Position numbers and translations under genes: made by a program. Under the pieces are notes generated by a model that was given only the letters and a program-made list of their open reading frames with translations, did not search any database and was not told the origin of the DNA. From NCBI GenBank assembly GCA_019639075.1, contig JAHBSO010000012.1, positions 21,811-85,810 of the forward strand: a stretch of DNA of 64,000 bases. Direction: 5' to 3'. This DNA is from Actinomycetota bacterium. Its GTDB lineage: Bacteria > Actinomycetota > Acidimicrobiia > Acidimicrobiales > Iamiaceae. Below are positions 43,622 through 51,738 of the stretch, piece after piece; the first letter of the stretch is position 1, and every line of letters begins with the position of its first letter.

Positions 43622-45570
43622 ACCGACGCAAGGGACTGCTGGCCGCGGTCCTCGTGCCCCTCCTCACCCTCCTCGTCGTGGCCCTGCTGCCGTCGGCGTC
43701 GAGCGCCGAGGACGACGCGATCCTCTCGGTGCGCCAGGTCGACGCCCGCGACAACGACAACGTCGCGGTGACCTTCCTCTACACGGGGGACCCGGGCGAC
43801 CTCGAGACGATGAGCCTCCGCGAGGACGGCGTGGCCCAGAAGGTCTCGCTCACGCCGATGAGCAAGACGAACCAGCGGATGGCGACGGTCGTCCTCATCG
43901 ACACCTCCGCCTCGATGAACCGCGACGGCACCCTCACCGCGGTGAGCGCCGAGGTCGACAAGATGATCGGCGACCTCCGGGTCGGCGACCACATGGCGAT
44001 CGTGAGCTTCAACGACGCCGTCACCGTCGAGACCGGCTTCACCGGTGACGGGGACCAGCTCACCTCGGCGGTCGCCGACATCGCCGCCCCCCGGGACGGC
44101 AAGCGGGCCCTCTACGCCGCGATCCACCGGGCCGGTCTGCTCCTCACCGACCAGAAGCGCCTCCAGAACAACGTCGACACCCAGACGAACATCGTCGTGC
44201 TGACCGACGGACCCGACACGGCGTCCGACATCGGCAAGAGCGAGGTGGCGTCGGTCCTGCGGTCCTCGGGTGCCGCGCTGTTCACGGTCGACCTGGCCCA
44301 CGCCGGCGGCACCGACACCGGGGTGATGGACGACCTGTCGAGCCGGGCCGGTGGCATGACCGTCACCGCCGAGAACACCAAGGCGATCCCCGGCGCCGTC
44401 GACCAGGTCGAGAAGGCCCTGGGCAGCCAGTACGTCGCCACCTACGCCTCGCAGGCCACCGAGGGCAACGTCGAGATCGCCATCACCGTCGGCTCCGAGA
44501 CCCAGAAGGCCTCCTACGTGGCCGGTGCGAACGCCGTCGGCGCCGCCACCGAGCACGTCTCGGTGAGCGACGGCGGGTTCGGTCCCGAGTTCCTCCGGGG
44601 CTCCAGCGGCCTCCTCCTGATCGTGGTGCTCGTCGGCATCGCCGTCGGCGGGATGGTCTGGGCGTTCGTCTCGCTGGCCACCTCGTCGGACGAGGGCCTC
44701 GACGCCGTGCTCCGTCCCTACGAGGAAGGCGTCATCGCCGGTGGCGAGGAGGTCGACAAGGGTCTGGCCCAGACCGCGATCCTCCAGCGTGCCGTCGAGA
44801 TGACCGAGGACTTCGCCGAGCGCCAGGGCTTCCTGGTCAAGGTGGAGGGCATGCTCGAGCGGGCCGACCTGCCCCTGCGGGCGGCCGAGGCCCTGTTCTT
44901 CTACGTGGCCGCCCTCCTCGTGCTCGGCCTGGGCGCGATGTTCGGCTTCGGTCTGGCCGGGGGACTCCTGGTCGTGCTGCTGCTCGCCCTGGTCCCACCG
45001 GCGGCGCTGTCCTTCATGGCCAGCCGCCGGGCGAAGAAGTTCGTGTCGCAGCTGCCGGACACGCTCCACCTCCTGTCGGGTTCGCTCCGAGCGGGCTACT
45101 CGCTCATGCAGGGCGTCGAGGCGGTGTCGCAGGAGGTCGAGGAGCCGATGGCCAAGGAGCTCCGCCGGGTGATCACCGAGGCCCGCCTCGGTCGTGAGGT
45201 CGAGGACGCCATGGACGGCGTCGCAGAGCGGATGCAGAGCCCCGACTTCGCCTGGGCCGTCATGGCCATCCGCATCCAGCGGGAGGTCGGTGGCAACCTC
45301 GCCGAGCTGCTGAACACGGTCGCCGAGACCATGGTCCAGCGCGAGCGCCTGCGCCGAGAGGTCGCGGCGCTCACCGCTGAAGGGAAGATCTCGGCGATCA
45401 TCCTCGGGGCGCTCCCGGTGGGTCTCGGCTTCTTCATGTGGCTCATCAACCCCGAGTACATGAAGCCCCTCGGCACCACCGGCATGGGCCAGGTCCTGCT
45501 CGGGATGGCGATCGTGTCAGCGCTCGTCGGCTTCGCGTGGATGAAGAAGACGATCACCATCGAGATGTGA
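43618..45570 (+). CDS. VWA domain-TadB fusion protein
   Basis: A 650-aa protein joining two modules. Residues 7-30 are a signal/membrane segment. Residues 90-270 form an extracellular von Willebrand A domain with MIDAS DTSAS (95-99) and LTDG (195-198), although the middle MIDAS Thr appears absent (GKRALYAAI at 161-169). A membrane helix follows (331-353). Residues 400-650 are a T2SS-F/TadB domain (LPDTLHLLSGSLRAGYSLMQ, then EMTEDFAERQ earlier) with membrane helices. GTG 43618 overlaps cpaF. Canonical TadB lacks a VWA domain, so the fusion may place an adhesion or calcium-binding module beside the pilus base. Confidence 0.88.
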   Translation: MNRRKGLLAAVLVPLLTLLVVALLPSASSAEDDAILSVRQVDARDNDNVAVTFLYTGDPGDLETMSLREDGVAQKVSLTPMSKTNQRMATVVLIDTSASMNRDGTLTAVSAEVDKMIGDLRVGDHMAIVSFNDAVTVETGFTGDGDQLTSAVADIAAPRDGKRALYAAIHRAGLLLTDQKRLQNNVDTQTNIVVLTDGPDTASDIGKSEVASVLRSSGAALFTVDLAHAGGTDTGVMDDLSSRAGGMTVTAENTKAIPGAVDQVEKALGSQYVATYASQATEGNVEIAITVGSETQKASYVAGANAVGAATEHVSVSDGGFGPEFLRGSSGLLLIVVLVGIAVGGMVWAFVSLATSSDEGLDAVLRPYEEGVIAGGEEVDKGLAQTAILQRAVEMTEDFAERQGFLVKVEGMLERADLPLRAAEALFFYVAALLVLGLGAMFGFGLAGGLLVVLLLALVPPAALSFMASRRAKKFVSQLPDTLHLLSGSLRAGYSLMQGVEAVSQEVEEPMAKELRRVITEARLGREVEDAMDGVAERMQSPDFAWAVMAIRIQREVGGNLAELLNTVAETMVQRERLRREVAALTAEGKISAIILGALPVGLGFFMWLINPEYMKPLGTTGMGQVLLGMAIVSALVGFAWMKKTITIEM

Positions 45571-45582
45571 GGAACTGAACTG

Positions 45583-46494
45583 ATGCTGGTACTAGCCCTC
45601 GTCCTCCTCGGCGGCGCCATCGCCGCCGGCATCTGGGCCGTCGGTTCGACGGTCGAAGAGAAGGCCGTCGTCCGCGCCTCGCTCCGTCAGCTCGACGGCT
45701 ACGAGGTGAACAACGTCCGCGACGCCGAACTGCTCAAGCCGGTCGGCGAGCGCACCGTGCAGCCCCTCCAGGAGCGCCTCGTCGAGATCGGCAAGCGCAT
45801 CACCCCGGACGGCTACTCGGACAAGGTCCGTCAGAAGATGACCTCGGCCGGCATCCAGTCGCCGGACGCCGTCGACCGCTTCATCGCCACCCGCGTCGTC
45901 GCCCTGGCGATGATCCCGGTCCTGCTGGTGCTCCTGTTCGGCGTGCTCGGCCTGTCGGGCATGCTCGGCCTGGCCGCCGCCGGGTTCGTCGTGCTCGTCG
46001 CCGTGCTCGGCCCCGACGCGATCCTCGACCGCAAGATCGAGGATCGCCAGCACCAGATCCAGGTGAAGCTGCCCGACGTCCTCGACCTCCTCGTCATCAG
46101 CGTGGAGGCCGGCCTCGGCTTCGAGCAGGCGCTCGACCGCACCGTCGCCGCCGTGCCCGGTGCGCTCACCGACGAGTTCGCCCGCATGCTCGGCGAGGTC
46201 CGGGCCGGTGCCAGCCGGGCCGAGGCCATGCGAGCCATGGAGGCCCGGTGCGACGTGCCCGAGCTCCGCTCGTTCGTCCTGGCCATCCTCCAGGCCGACA
46301 CCTTCGGCGTGTCGATCGGTCGGGTCCTGCGGGCCCAGGCCGACGAGATGCGGATCAAGCGCCGTCAGCTCGCCCAGGAGAAGGCGCAGAAGGCGCCGCT
46401 GAAGATGCTCATCCCGATGGTGTTCTGCGTCTTCCCCGCCCTGTTCGTGGTGGTCATCGGTCCGGCGATCATCAACATCCGGGACGCGTTCTGA
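45583..46494 (+). CDS. tadC: Tad pilus inner-membrane platform protein TadC
   Basis: A 303-aa T2SS-F family protein. Helices at the N-terminus (LVLALVLLGGAIAAGIWAV), the centre (VVALAMIPVLLVLLFGVLGLS) and the C-terminus (MLIPMVFCVFPALFVVVIGPAII) surround the F domain (QVKLPDVLDLLVISVEAGLGFEQAL). ATG start 12 bases after the VWA-TadB gene, which supplies its TadB partner. It forms the platform turned by CpaF. Confidence 0.92.
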   Translation: MLVLALVLLGGAIAAGIWAVGSTVEEKAVVRASLRQLDGYEVNNVRDAELLKPVGERTVQPLQERLVEIGKRITPDGYSDKVRQKMTSAGIQSPDAVDRFIATRVVALAMIPVLLVLLFGVLGLSGMLGLAAAGFVVLVAVLGPDAILDRKIEDRQHQIQVKLPDVLDLLVISVEAGLGFEQALDRTVAAVPGALTDEFARMLGEVRAGASRAEAMRAMEARCDVPELRSFVLAILQADTFGVSIGRVLRAQADEMRIKRRQLAQEKAQKAPLKMLIPMVFCVFPALFVVVIGPAIINIRDAF

Positions 46495-46495
46495 C

Positions 46496-48019
46496 GTGAC
46501 GTCGGTCCGGTCGGTCCGCGACGGCGGCGGGCCGGCCGACGAACCTGTTCCGATGGACGAGCCGACCACGACGCAGGATCCGCCGCTCGGGGACCCACCG
46601 ACCGAGGACCCACCGGAGGCGAGCCGGCGCGCCGGCACGACCTACGACCGGGTCGTCGTCGCCCTGCTGTGCCTCGTCGGCGTCCAGATCGGCCAACGTC
46701 CCCTCAACGACAACAGCTTCTTCACCCACCTCGCGACGGGTCGGATCATCCTCGACGGCGGGGGGATCCCCCGGAGCGACCCCTACACGTTCTCGGCCCA
46801 CGGTGCCTCGTGGACCGTGCAGAGCTGGCTGGCCAGCGTCTTCTACGCCGGCGCGGAGGCGATCGGCGGGCTGACGCTCGTCCGGCTGATGGTCGTCGGG
46901 CTCACCGTGGCGCTCGTGCTGCTGGTGTGGCGCCTCACGGCCCCGGCCGGGACGTTGGTGGGCCGTCTGCTGCCGACGATCGCCGTGATCGTCGTCGGCA
47001 ACACCTACTGGTCCGAGCGTCCCCTGATGTTCGGTCTGATCGGTCTGGCACTCGTGCTGCTCGTGGCCGACGACGGCCTCCACCCGGCCTGGCTGGTGCC
47101 GGTGATGTGGATCTGGGTGAACACCCACGGCTCGTTCCCGTTCGCGCCCGTCGTGCTTGGGCTGCTCGTGGCCGGACGGTGGCTCGACCGCGAGTCGGCC
47201 CACGTCGAGCTGCGGGCGACGGCCTGGTGCCTGGTCGGGATCGCCGCCGGTGCGGTCAACCCGCTCGGTCCGAAGCTGTTGGTGTTCCCGCTCGGGCTCC
47301 TCGAGAAGCGGGAGGCGTTCGCGGCGATCGTCGAGTGGCAGGCGCCGGCGTGGGACCTCTGGAGCCAGCGGGTGTTCGCGGTGCTGGCCGTGGGCGGGCT
47401 CGCGGCGGTGCTGGTGCGTCGTCGTCGCTGGCGCTCGATCCTGCCGATCCTCGTGTTCTCCGCCGCCGCGGCGACGAGCATGCGCAACATCGCGCAGGCG
47501 TCCATCGTGGTGGCGTTCGCGGTCGCCCCGGCCCTCGCCGGGCTCGGCCGCACGACGGTGCAGGACCGGCGGCCGATCAACCGCCCCGCCACCGTCGCCT
47601 TCGGCGTGCTCGCGGTCCTCTTCCTCGTGGTCGGCCTCAGCGGGCCCGACACCGACCTCGCGGACTACCCGACCACCGCATCGGCCTGGATGGACGACCA
47701 GGGCTTCCTGGGGCCCTCCTCACGGATCCTGAGCCCCGAGACCACCGGCAACTACCTCGAGGCCCGGTTCGGGCCCGACGAGGTGCAGGTGTTCGTGGAC
47801 GACCGCGTGGACATGTTCCCGATGTCGGTCATCGACGACTACCTGCTGCTCCGTGACGAGGCGAGGACCGACGAGTTCGGTGGGGTCCTCGGCCGGATCG
47901 CCCCCACGGCGGTGCTGTGGCCCGTCGATTCGCCCCTCGGGCGGTGGCTCGACGGCGGCGAACCCGGGTGGACGATCGTGCACCGGGACGACGATTGGCT
48001 GGTCGCGGTGCCCTCCTGA
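46496..48019 (+). CDS. Polytopic membrane protein, possible GT-C-like glycosyltransferase
   Basis: A 507-aa protein with about 10-11 membrane helices. After a polar, Pro/Asp-rich N-terminus (1-45) it carries FTHLATGRIILDGGGIPRSDPYTFSAHG, a pattern of the large first loop of GT-C-like transferases. The C-terminal 110 residues form a soluble domain (FVDDRVDMFPMSVIDDYLLL). It starts one base after tadC and ends near the pilin gene, so a role in pilus glycosylation is possible but not shown. GTG start. Confidence 0.72.
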   Translation: MTSVRSVRDGGGPADEPVPMDEPTTTQDPPLGDPPTEDPPEASRRAGTTYDRVVVALLCLVGVQIGQRPLNDNSFFTHLATGRIILDGGGIPRSDPYTFSAHGASWTVQSWLASVFYAGAEAIGGLTLVRLMVVGLTVALVLLVWRLTAPAGTLVGRLLPTIAVIVVGNTYWSERPLMFGLIGLALVLLVADDGLHPAWLVPVMWIWVNTHGSFPFAPVVLGLLVAGRWLDRESAHVELRATAWCLVGIAAGAVNPLGPKLLVFPLGLLEKREAFAAIVEWQAPAWDLWSQRVFAVLAVGGLAAVLVRRRRWRSILPILVFSAAAATSMRNIAQASIVVAFAVAPALAGLGRTTVQDRRPINRPATVAFGVLAVLFLVVGLSGPDTDLADYPTTASAWMDDQGFLGPSSRILSPETTGNYLEARFGPDEVQVFVDDRVDMFPMSVIDDYLLLRDEARTDEFGGVLGRIAPTAVLWPVDSPLGRWLDGGEPGWTIVHRDDDWLVAVPS

Positions 48020-48110
48020 CGGATTTTCGGGTCGATTTGGGCCCGCTGGCCTATGCAGCGGACCCGCCGAACTGCCGATGTCTGAGGTGAGCCACATTTG
48101 GGAGGTCATC

Positions 48111-48332
48111 GTGATCGGGTTCAGGAACGTGCAGCGAGCGCCAGTGGTTCGTCGGCTGGACGAGCTCGGGGCCAGCCTCGTCGAGTACGCGCTGATGGTC
48201 GCCCTCATCGCCGTCGTGTGCATCGGCGCGGTCACCTACTTCGGCCAGTCGAACGACACCGGACTCAACCGCTCGGCGGAGTGCATCAAGGCCGCTCAGG
48301 ACGGCCTCGCCCTGCCGGCGAACTGCACCTGA
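48111..48332 (+). CDS. flp: Flp/Fap-type prepilin
   Basis: A 73-aa pilin precursor. The leader RRLDELG ends in Gly, followed by ASLVEYALMVALIAVVCIGAV, the Flp-type processing site and hydrophobic helix, with Glu at +5. The C-terminus has two Cys (ECIKAAQ... NCT), which may form a disulfide. GTG at 48111 follows GGGAGG; an ATG at 48078 is possible but has no such site. It is the pilus subunit moved by the upstream Tad genes. Confidence 0.9.
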   Translation: MIGFRNVQRAPVVRRLDELGASLVEYALMVALIAVVCIGAVTYFGQSNDTGLNRSAECIKAAQDGLALPANCT

Positions 48333-48390
48333 GGTTCGGCACCGAGGGGCGCCGACGAAGCCGCCCCGGACAGGTGGAGGGAGACGTGAC

Positions 48391-48421
48391 ACGGGGGACG
48401 GGCCAGCGGTCCGTCCCCCGT
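48391..48421. terminator. Bidirectional terminator between flp and the response regulator
   Basis: ACGGGGGACGG and CCGTCCCCCGT form an 11-bp perfect stem with a 9-base loop. The flp gene and the response regulator converge here, so it can serve both. Confidence 0.75.
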
Positions 48422-48434
48422 TCCGCGCCCGGGA

Positions 48435-49085
48435 TCAGGTGAGGCGGACGATGCCCATCCGGACCGCCTGGAGCACCGCCTGGGTGCGGTCCCGGGCGTC
48501 CAGCTTCTGGTAGATCGACGCGAGGTGGTTCTTCACCGTCTTCTGGCTGATGTAGAGCGAGTCGGCGACCTCCTGGGTGGAGCAGCCGTCCGCGATCAGC
48601 TGGAGCACCTCGACCTCGCGCTTGGTCACGACGCGGTCGGCGTCGTCGGCCGCGGGTTCGGGGTCGATGCGACGGACCTCCTCGAGCATCACCGAGGCCA
48701 GCCCGCTCGACAGCGCGGTGTCCTCCGACGCCGCCTCCCGGAGCGTCTGGGCGATCTCGTCGGTCGAGCAGTCCTTGACGAGGTAGCCGACGGCGCCGGC
48801 CCGCATCGCGTTGGCGATCACGCTCTCGTCGGCGTGCATCGTGAGCATGACCACCGGGATCTCGGGGTGGGCGGCCTGGAGGCGCCGGGTGGCCTCGACG
48901 CCGTCGACCTCCGGCATCGTGACGTCCATCAGGACGACGTCGGGGCGCAGCGAGCTGGCCATCGTCACCGCCTCGGCCCCGTCGGACGCCTCCCCGATCA
49001 CGTCGAACCCCTCGTCGGTCAGGCTGCGGCGGAGGCCCTCGCGGAGCATGCGGTGGTCGTCGGCGAGGAGCAGTCGGATGGGCAT
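48435..49085 (-). CDS. NarL/LuxR-family response regulator
   Basis: A 216-aa two-domain regulator. The receiver starts IRLLLADDHRMLREGLRRSL with phospho-acceptor Asp54 in VVLMDVTMPEVDG. The C-terminal LuxR helix-turn-helix reads VTKREVEVLQLIADGCSTQEVADSLYISQKTVKNHL. ATG at 49085. It pairs with the histidine kinase gene just upstream (89-base gap). It may regulate the convergent pilus genes (inference). Confidence 0.93.
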   Translation of the reverse strand: MPIRLLLADDHRMLREGLRRSLTDEGFDVIGEASDGAEAVTMASSLRPDVVLMDVTMPEVDGVEATRRLQAAHPEIPVVMLTMHADESVIANAMRAGAVGYLVKDCSTDEIAQTLREAASEDTALSSGLASVMLEEVRRIDPEPAADDADRVVTKREVEVLQLIADGCSTQEVADSLYISQKTVKNHLASIYQKLDARDRTQAVLQAVRMGIVRLT

Positions 49086-49173
49086 GGAGGCCTCCGTGGT
49101 GCGGGGGGTGGTGGCGCCTCGCAATCCTGGCACAGCGGTGGCCGCGACCACGCGAGGCCCCGCCGTCGTCGGG

Positions 49174-50853
49174 TCAGACCGTGACCAGCTCGCACCGCAC
49201 GGTGGTGCCCTGCTGGTCCATGCCGTGGATGTCGAGGGAGGCGCCGATGCTGGCCGCCCGTTCGCGCATGCCGACCACGCCGTAGCTGTCGAGGCGGCCG
49301 GCCTTCCCGTCGGGGAAGCCGATGCCGTCGTCGACGACGAGGAGGAGCGCCCGACTGCCGTCGCAGCGCCACGTGACGGCGAGGCGGGTGGCCTTCGCGT
49401 GGCGTTCGACGTTGGTGACCGCCTCCTGGGCGATCCGCCACAGCTCCCGCTCCTGCATGATCGGGATGCGGCCCGTGACCCTCGCGTCGAGCTTCACGTC
49501 GAGGTTGCTGCGGTCCCGCACCCGGTCGAGGAAGCCGGCGAGCGTGTCGGCCACGTCCTGGCTGTCGGTGACGTCGGTGCGCAGGTCGTAGAGGGTGTCG
49601 CGCACCTCGCCGACCACGCTGCGGACGTCGTTGCGGAGCTGCGCGAGGTGCTTGGTGACCGGATCTCCCTTGGCGTCGACCTTGACGATCCGGTCGAGCT
49701 CGAACGCCAGGTAGGCGAGCGACTGGCCGATGCGGTCGTGGAGGTCGCGGGCGATGCGGGTCCGCTCCTCGTCGGCGCCGACGGTGCGGAGCCGTCCGAA
49801 CCAGCGGGCGTTGTCGATGGCGAGGCCGGCCGGCTCGACGAACCCGTCGAGCAGCTCCTGGTCACGAAGGCGGAAGTGGCGGTCCTCGCTGTGCTCCAGG
49901 GCCACGAGGCCGACGGTGGCGTCACGGGCGGGGAGGGCGGCGTAGAGCCCCGACCGCATCTCGGCGGCCAGACCGGGATCGGTCGACTGGAGATCGTCGA
50001 CGACGACGGGGTGGGCGGCGGTGAGGGCCTCACGGAGGGGCCGGGGGAGCGAGGCCGTGGTGTACGAGTCGGCCGGGCGAGGGCCGTGGCAGCGGGCGAC
50101 GACCCAGGTCTGGTCGGTGTCGTCGAGGAGCAGGACGGTCACCCCGTCGGCCCGGAAGAGGTCGCGGAGCCGGCCGAAGGTCGTGTCGAGCGCCTCCTCG
50201 ATGTCGAGCGACGCCGGCAGCGTCTGGGCCACCCGGTGCAGCGAGTACAGCAGGAGGTTCGCGTCGGCGAGCCGGCCGAGGCGGTCGAGGGCGAGGGTGT
50301 GCTGGCGGTCGGCCTCGCCGGTGATGCGCCGGGCGTACCCGGCGATGAGGGCCACGAGGACCAGCCACACGGACCACTGCACGGTGTTCTGGACGTCGTC
50401 GGCCGTGCGGTCCTGGAGCAGGAACGGGATCGAGATCGCGCCCGCGGCCGCGACGCTCACGCGGAGCGCGAAGCCGAACCCCCGGGCGAACCCGGCGATC
50501 ATCACCGCCGAGATCACCGAGAACACGAACGGCGAGTCCCAGTAGCCGGTGGCGACGACGGCGATCACGTGGATGCCGACCTCGACGAGGACCCGCACCA
50601 GGCTGGCCGTGTCGTCGACGTAGCGCACGGGCTGGATGATGCGGAACACGTTGTAGAGGACGATCACCGTGCAGGCGATGATCACCTTGAGGTCGCCGTC
50701 GGCGAACGAGGGTGCGGCGAGCGCGACCGAGACCACGGTGCTGCCGCCCCGCACGGCGAGGATCGCCGGACGGAACGCGAGCACGTGGTCGCGTTCGGTC
50801 CGATCGAAGGCCGGGACGGGAGTGGGCGTCGCGGGCGTCGTCGGGGCCGTCAT
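49174..50853 (-). CDS. NarL-type sensor histidine kinase with membrane and GAF domains
   Basis: A 559-aa kinase. Five or six membrane helices (about 35-170) are followed by a GAF domain (about 195-345). A HisKA_3 dimerisation domain with ERTRIARDLHDRIGQSLAYL holds the phospho-His, and a HATPase domain ends VVDDGIGFPDG...GVVGMRERA. ATG at 50853 has TACCAT eight bases upstream (leaderless pattern). Divergent from coaE; upstream of its response regulator. The signal sensed by the membrane/GAF domains is unknown. Confidence 0.92.
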   Translation of the reverse strand: MTAPTTPATPTPVPAFDRTERDHVLAFRPAILAVRGGSTVVSVALAAPSFADGDLKVIIACTVIVLYNVFRIIQPVRYVDDTASLVRVLVEVGIHVIAVVATGYWDSPFVFSVISAVMIAGFARGFGFALRVSVAAAGAISIPFLLQDRTADDVQNTVQWSVWLVLVALIAGYARRITGEADRQHTLALDRLGRLADANLLLYSLHRVAQTLPASLDIEEALDTTFGRLRDLFRADGVTVLLLDDTDQTWVVARCHGPRPADSYTTASLPRPLREALTAAHPVVVDDLQSTDPGLAAEMRSGLYAALPARDATVGLVALEHSEDRHFRLRDQELLDGFVEPAGLAIDNARWFGRLRTVGADEERTRIARDLHDRIGQSLAYLAFELDRIVKVDAKGDPVTKHLAQLRNDVRSVVGEVRDTLYDLRTDVTDSQDVADTLAGFLDRVRDRSNLDVKLDARVTGRIPIMQERELWRIAQEAVTNVERHAKATRLAVTWRCDGSRALLLVVDDGIGFPDGKAGRLDSYGVVGMRERAASIGASLDIHGMDQQGTTVRCELVTV

Positions 50854-50923
50854 CGTCACGAATGGTATGTCGGCAGCAATCCCATGACTGGGAGTGGGCT
50901 TCTGGTGGCGTAGCGTGCCGCGC

Positions 50924-51547
50924 ATGCTGCTGGTCGGACTCACCGGGGGGATCGGTTCGGGGAAGTCGACGGTGTCGGACCTCCTGGGGGCCAAGGGCGC
51001 CCGCGTCATCGACGCCGACAAGATCGTGCGTGAGGTGCAATCGCCGGGTACGCCGGTGTTCGACGGCATGGTCGAGCGCTTCGGACCGGGGATCGTGGCC
51101 GCCGACGGCACGCTCGACCGCCAGGCGGTGGCCGACATCGTCTTCAACGACGCGGAGGCGCTCGCCGCCCTCAACGCCCTGGTGCACCCTGCGGTGGGCT
51201 CGGAGATCGCCCGTCGTCTGGAGGAGGCCGCGGCCACCGACGACGTGGTGATCCTCGACGTCCCGCTGCTCGTGGAGTCCGGGCGCGACGACCTGGTGGC
51301 CCTGCTGGTCGTCGACGTCGACCCGGAGCTGGCGATCGCCCGCCTGATCGAGCACCGGGAGTTCCGCGAAGACGACGCCCGGGCCCGCATCGCCCTCCAG
51401 GCGTCCCGCGAGGAGCGCCGGGCCCACGCCGACCGGGTGATCGACAACAGCGGCACCCTCGCCGACCTCGAACGCCAGGTCGACGAGGCGTGGGACTGGA
51501 TCCAGACCCTCCAGTTCCCGCCCCGCCACCACCTCACCACCGACTGA
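50924..51547 (+). CDS. coaE: Dephospho-CoA kinase
   Basis: A 207-aa kinase for the last step of CoA synthesis. LLVGLTGGIGSGKSTVSDLL carries the P-loop, VIDADKIVREVQSPGTPVF follows, and DVPLLVESGRDDLVALLVVDVD is the lid-side signature. ATG at 50924 with TAGCGT seven bases upstream (leaderless pattern). Its last bases belong to a 26-bp tandem duplication (51533-51584) that also repeats the stop region. Confidence 0.94.
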   Translation: MLLVGLTGGIGSGKSTVSDLLGAKGARVIDADKIVREVQSPGTPVFDGMVERFGPGIVAADGTLDRQAVADIVFNDAEALAALNALVHPAVGSEIARRLEEAAATDDVVILDVPLLVESGRDDLVALLVVDVDPELAIARLIEHREFREDDARARIALQASREERRAHADRVIDNSGTLADLERQVDEAWDWIQTLQFPPRHHLTTD

Positions 51548-51584
51548 CCGGGCCCGAGCTCACCACCGACTGACCGGGCCCGAG
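51533..51584. repeat. 26-bp tandem duplication over the coaE stop codon
   Basis: Two exact copies (51533-51558 and 51559-51584) starting CTCACCACCGACTGACCGGG. The coaE stop lies in the first copy. It looks like a recent slippage duplication. Confidence 0.85.
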
Positions 51585-51629
51585 CGAGCGCGGTCCCGCG
51601 CTGTTGCTTGAGCGCAGTCCCGGGCTGTT

Positions 51630-51670
51630 GGTTGAGCGGAGCGAGCGCCAGCGAGCGCAGTCGAAACCCG
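51630..51670. repeat. Dispersed GAGCGGAGCGAGCG repeat
   Basis: GGTTGAGCGGAGCGAGCGCC then AGCGAGCGCAGTCGAAAC. Same family as the copies at 9.03-9.10 kb and 53.10 kb. It lies between coaE and the SOS box. Confidence 0.6.
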
Positions 51671-51710
51671 ACCGACCCGGCGACGATCTCTCGAAGTTCC
51701 CGGTTTGGAG

Positions 51711-51724
51711 CGAACAGGTGTTCG
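51711..51724. promoter_or_regulatory. SOS (LexA) box upstream of the 13E12 gene
   Basis: CGAACAGGTGTTCG matches the actinobacterial LexA consensus (CGAAC-N4-GTTCG). It ends one base before the -10 TAGACT (51726-51731), so LexA would block this promoter. The same 14 bases precede uvrA at 56.0 kb. Confidence 0.88.
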
Positions 51725-51738
51725 GTAGACTGATCGGC

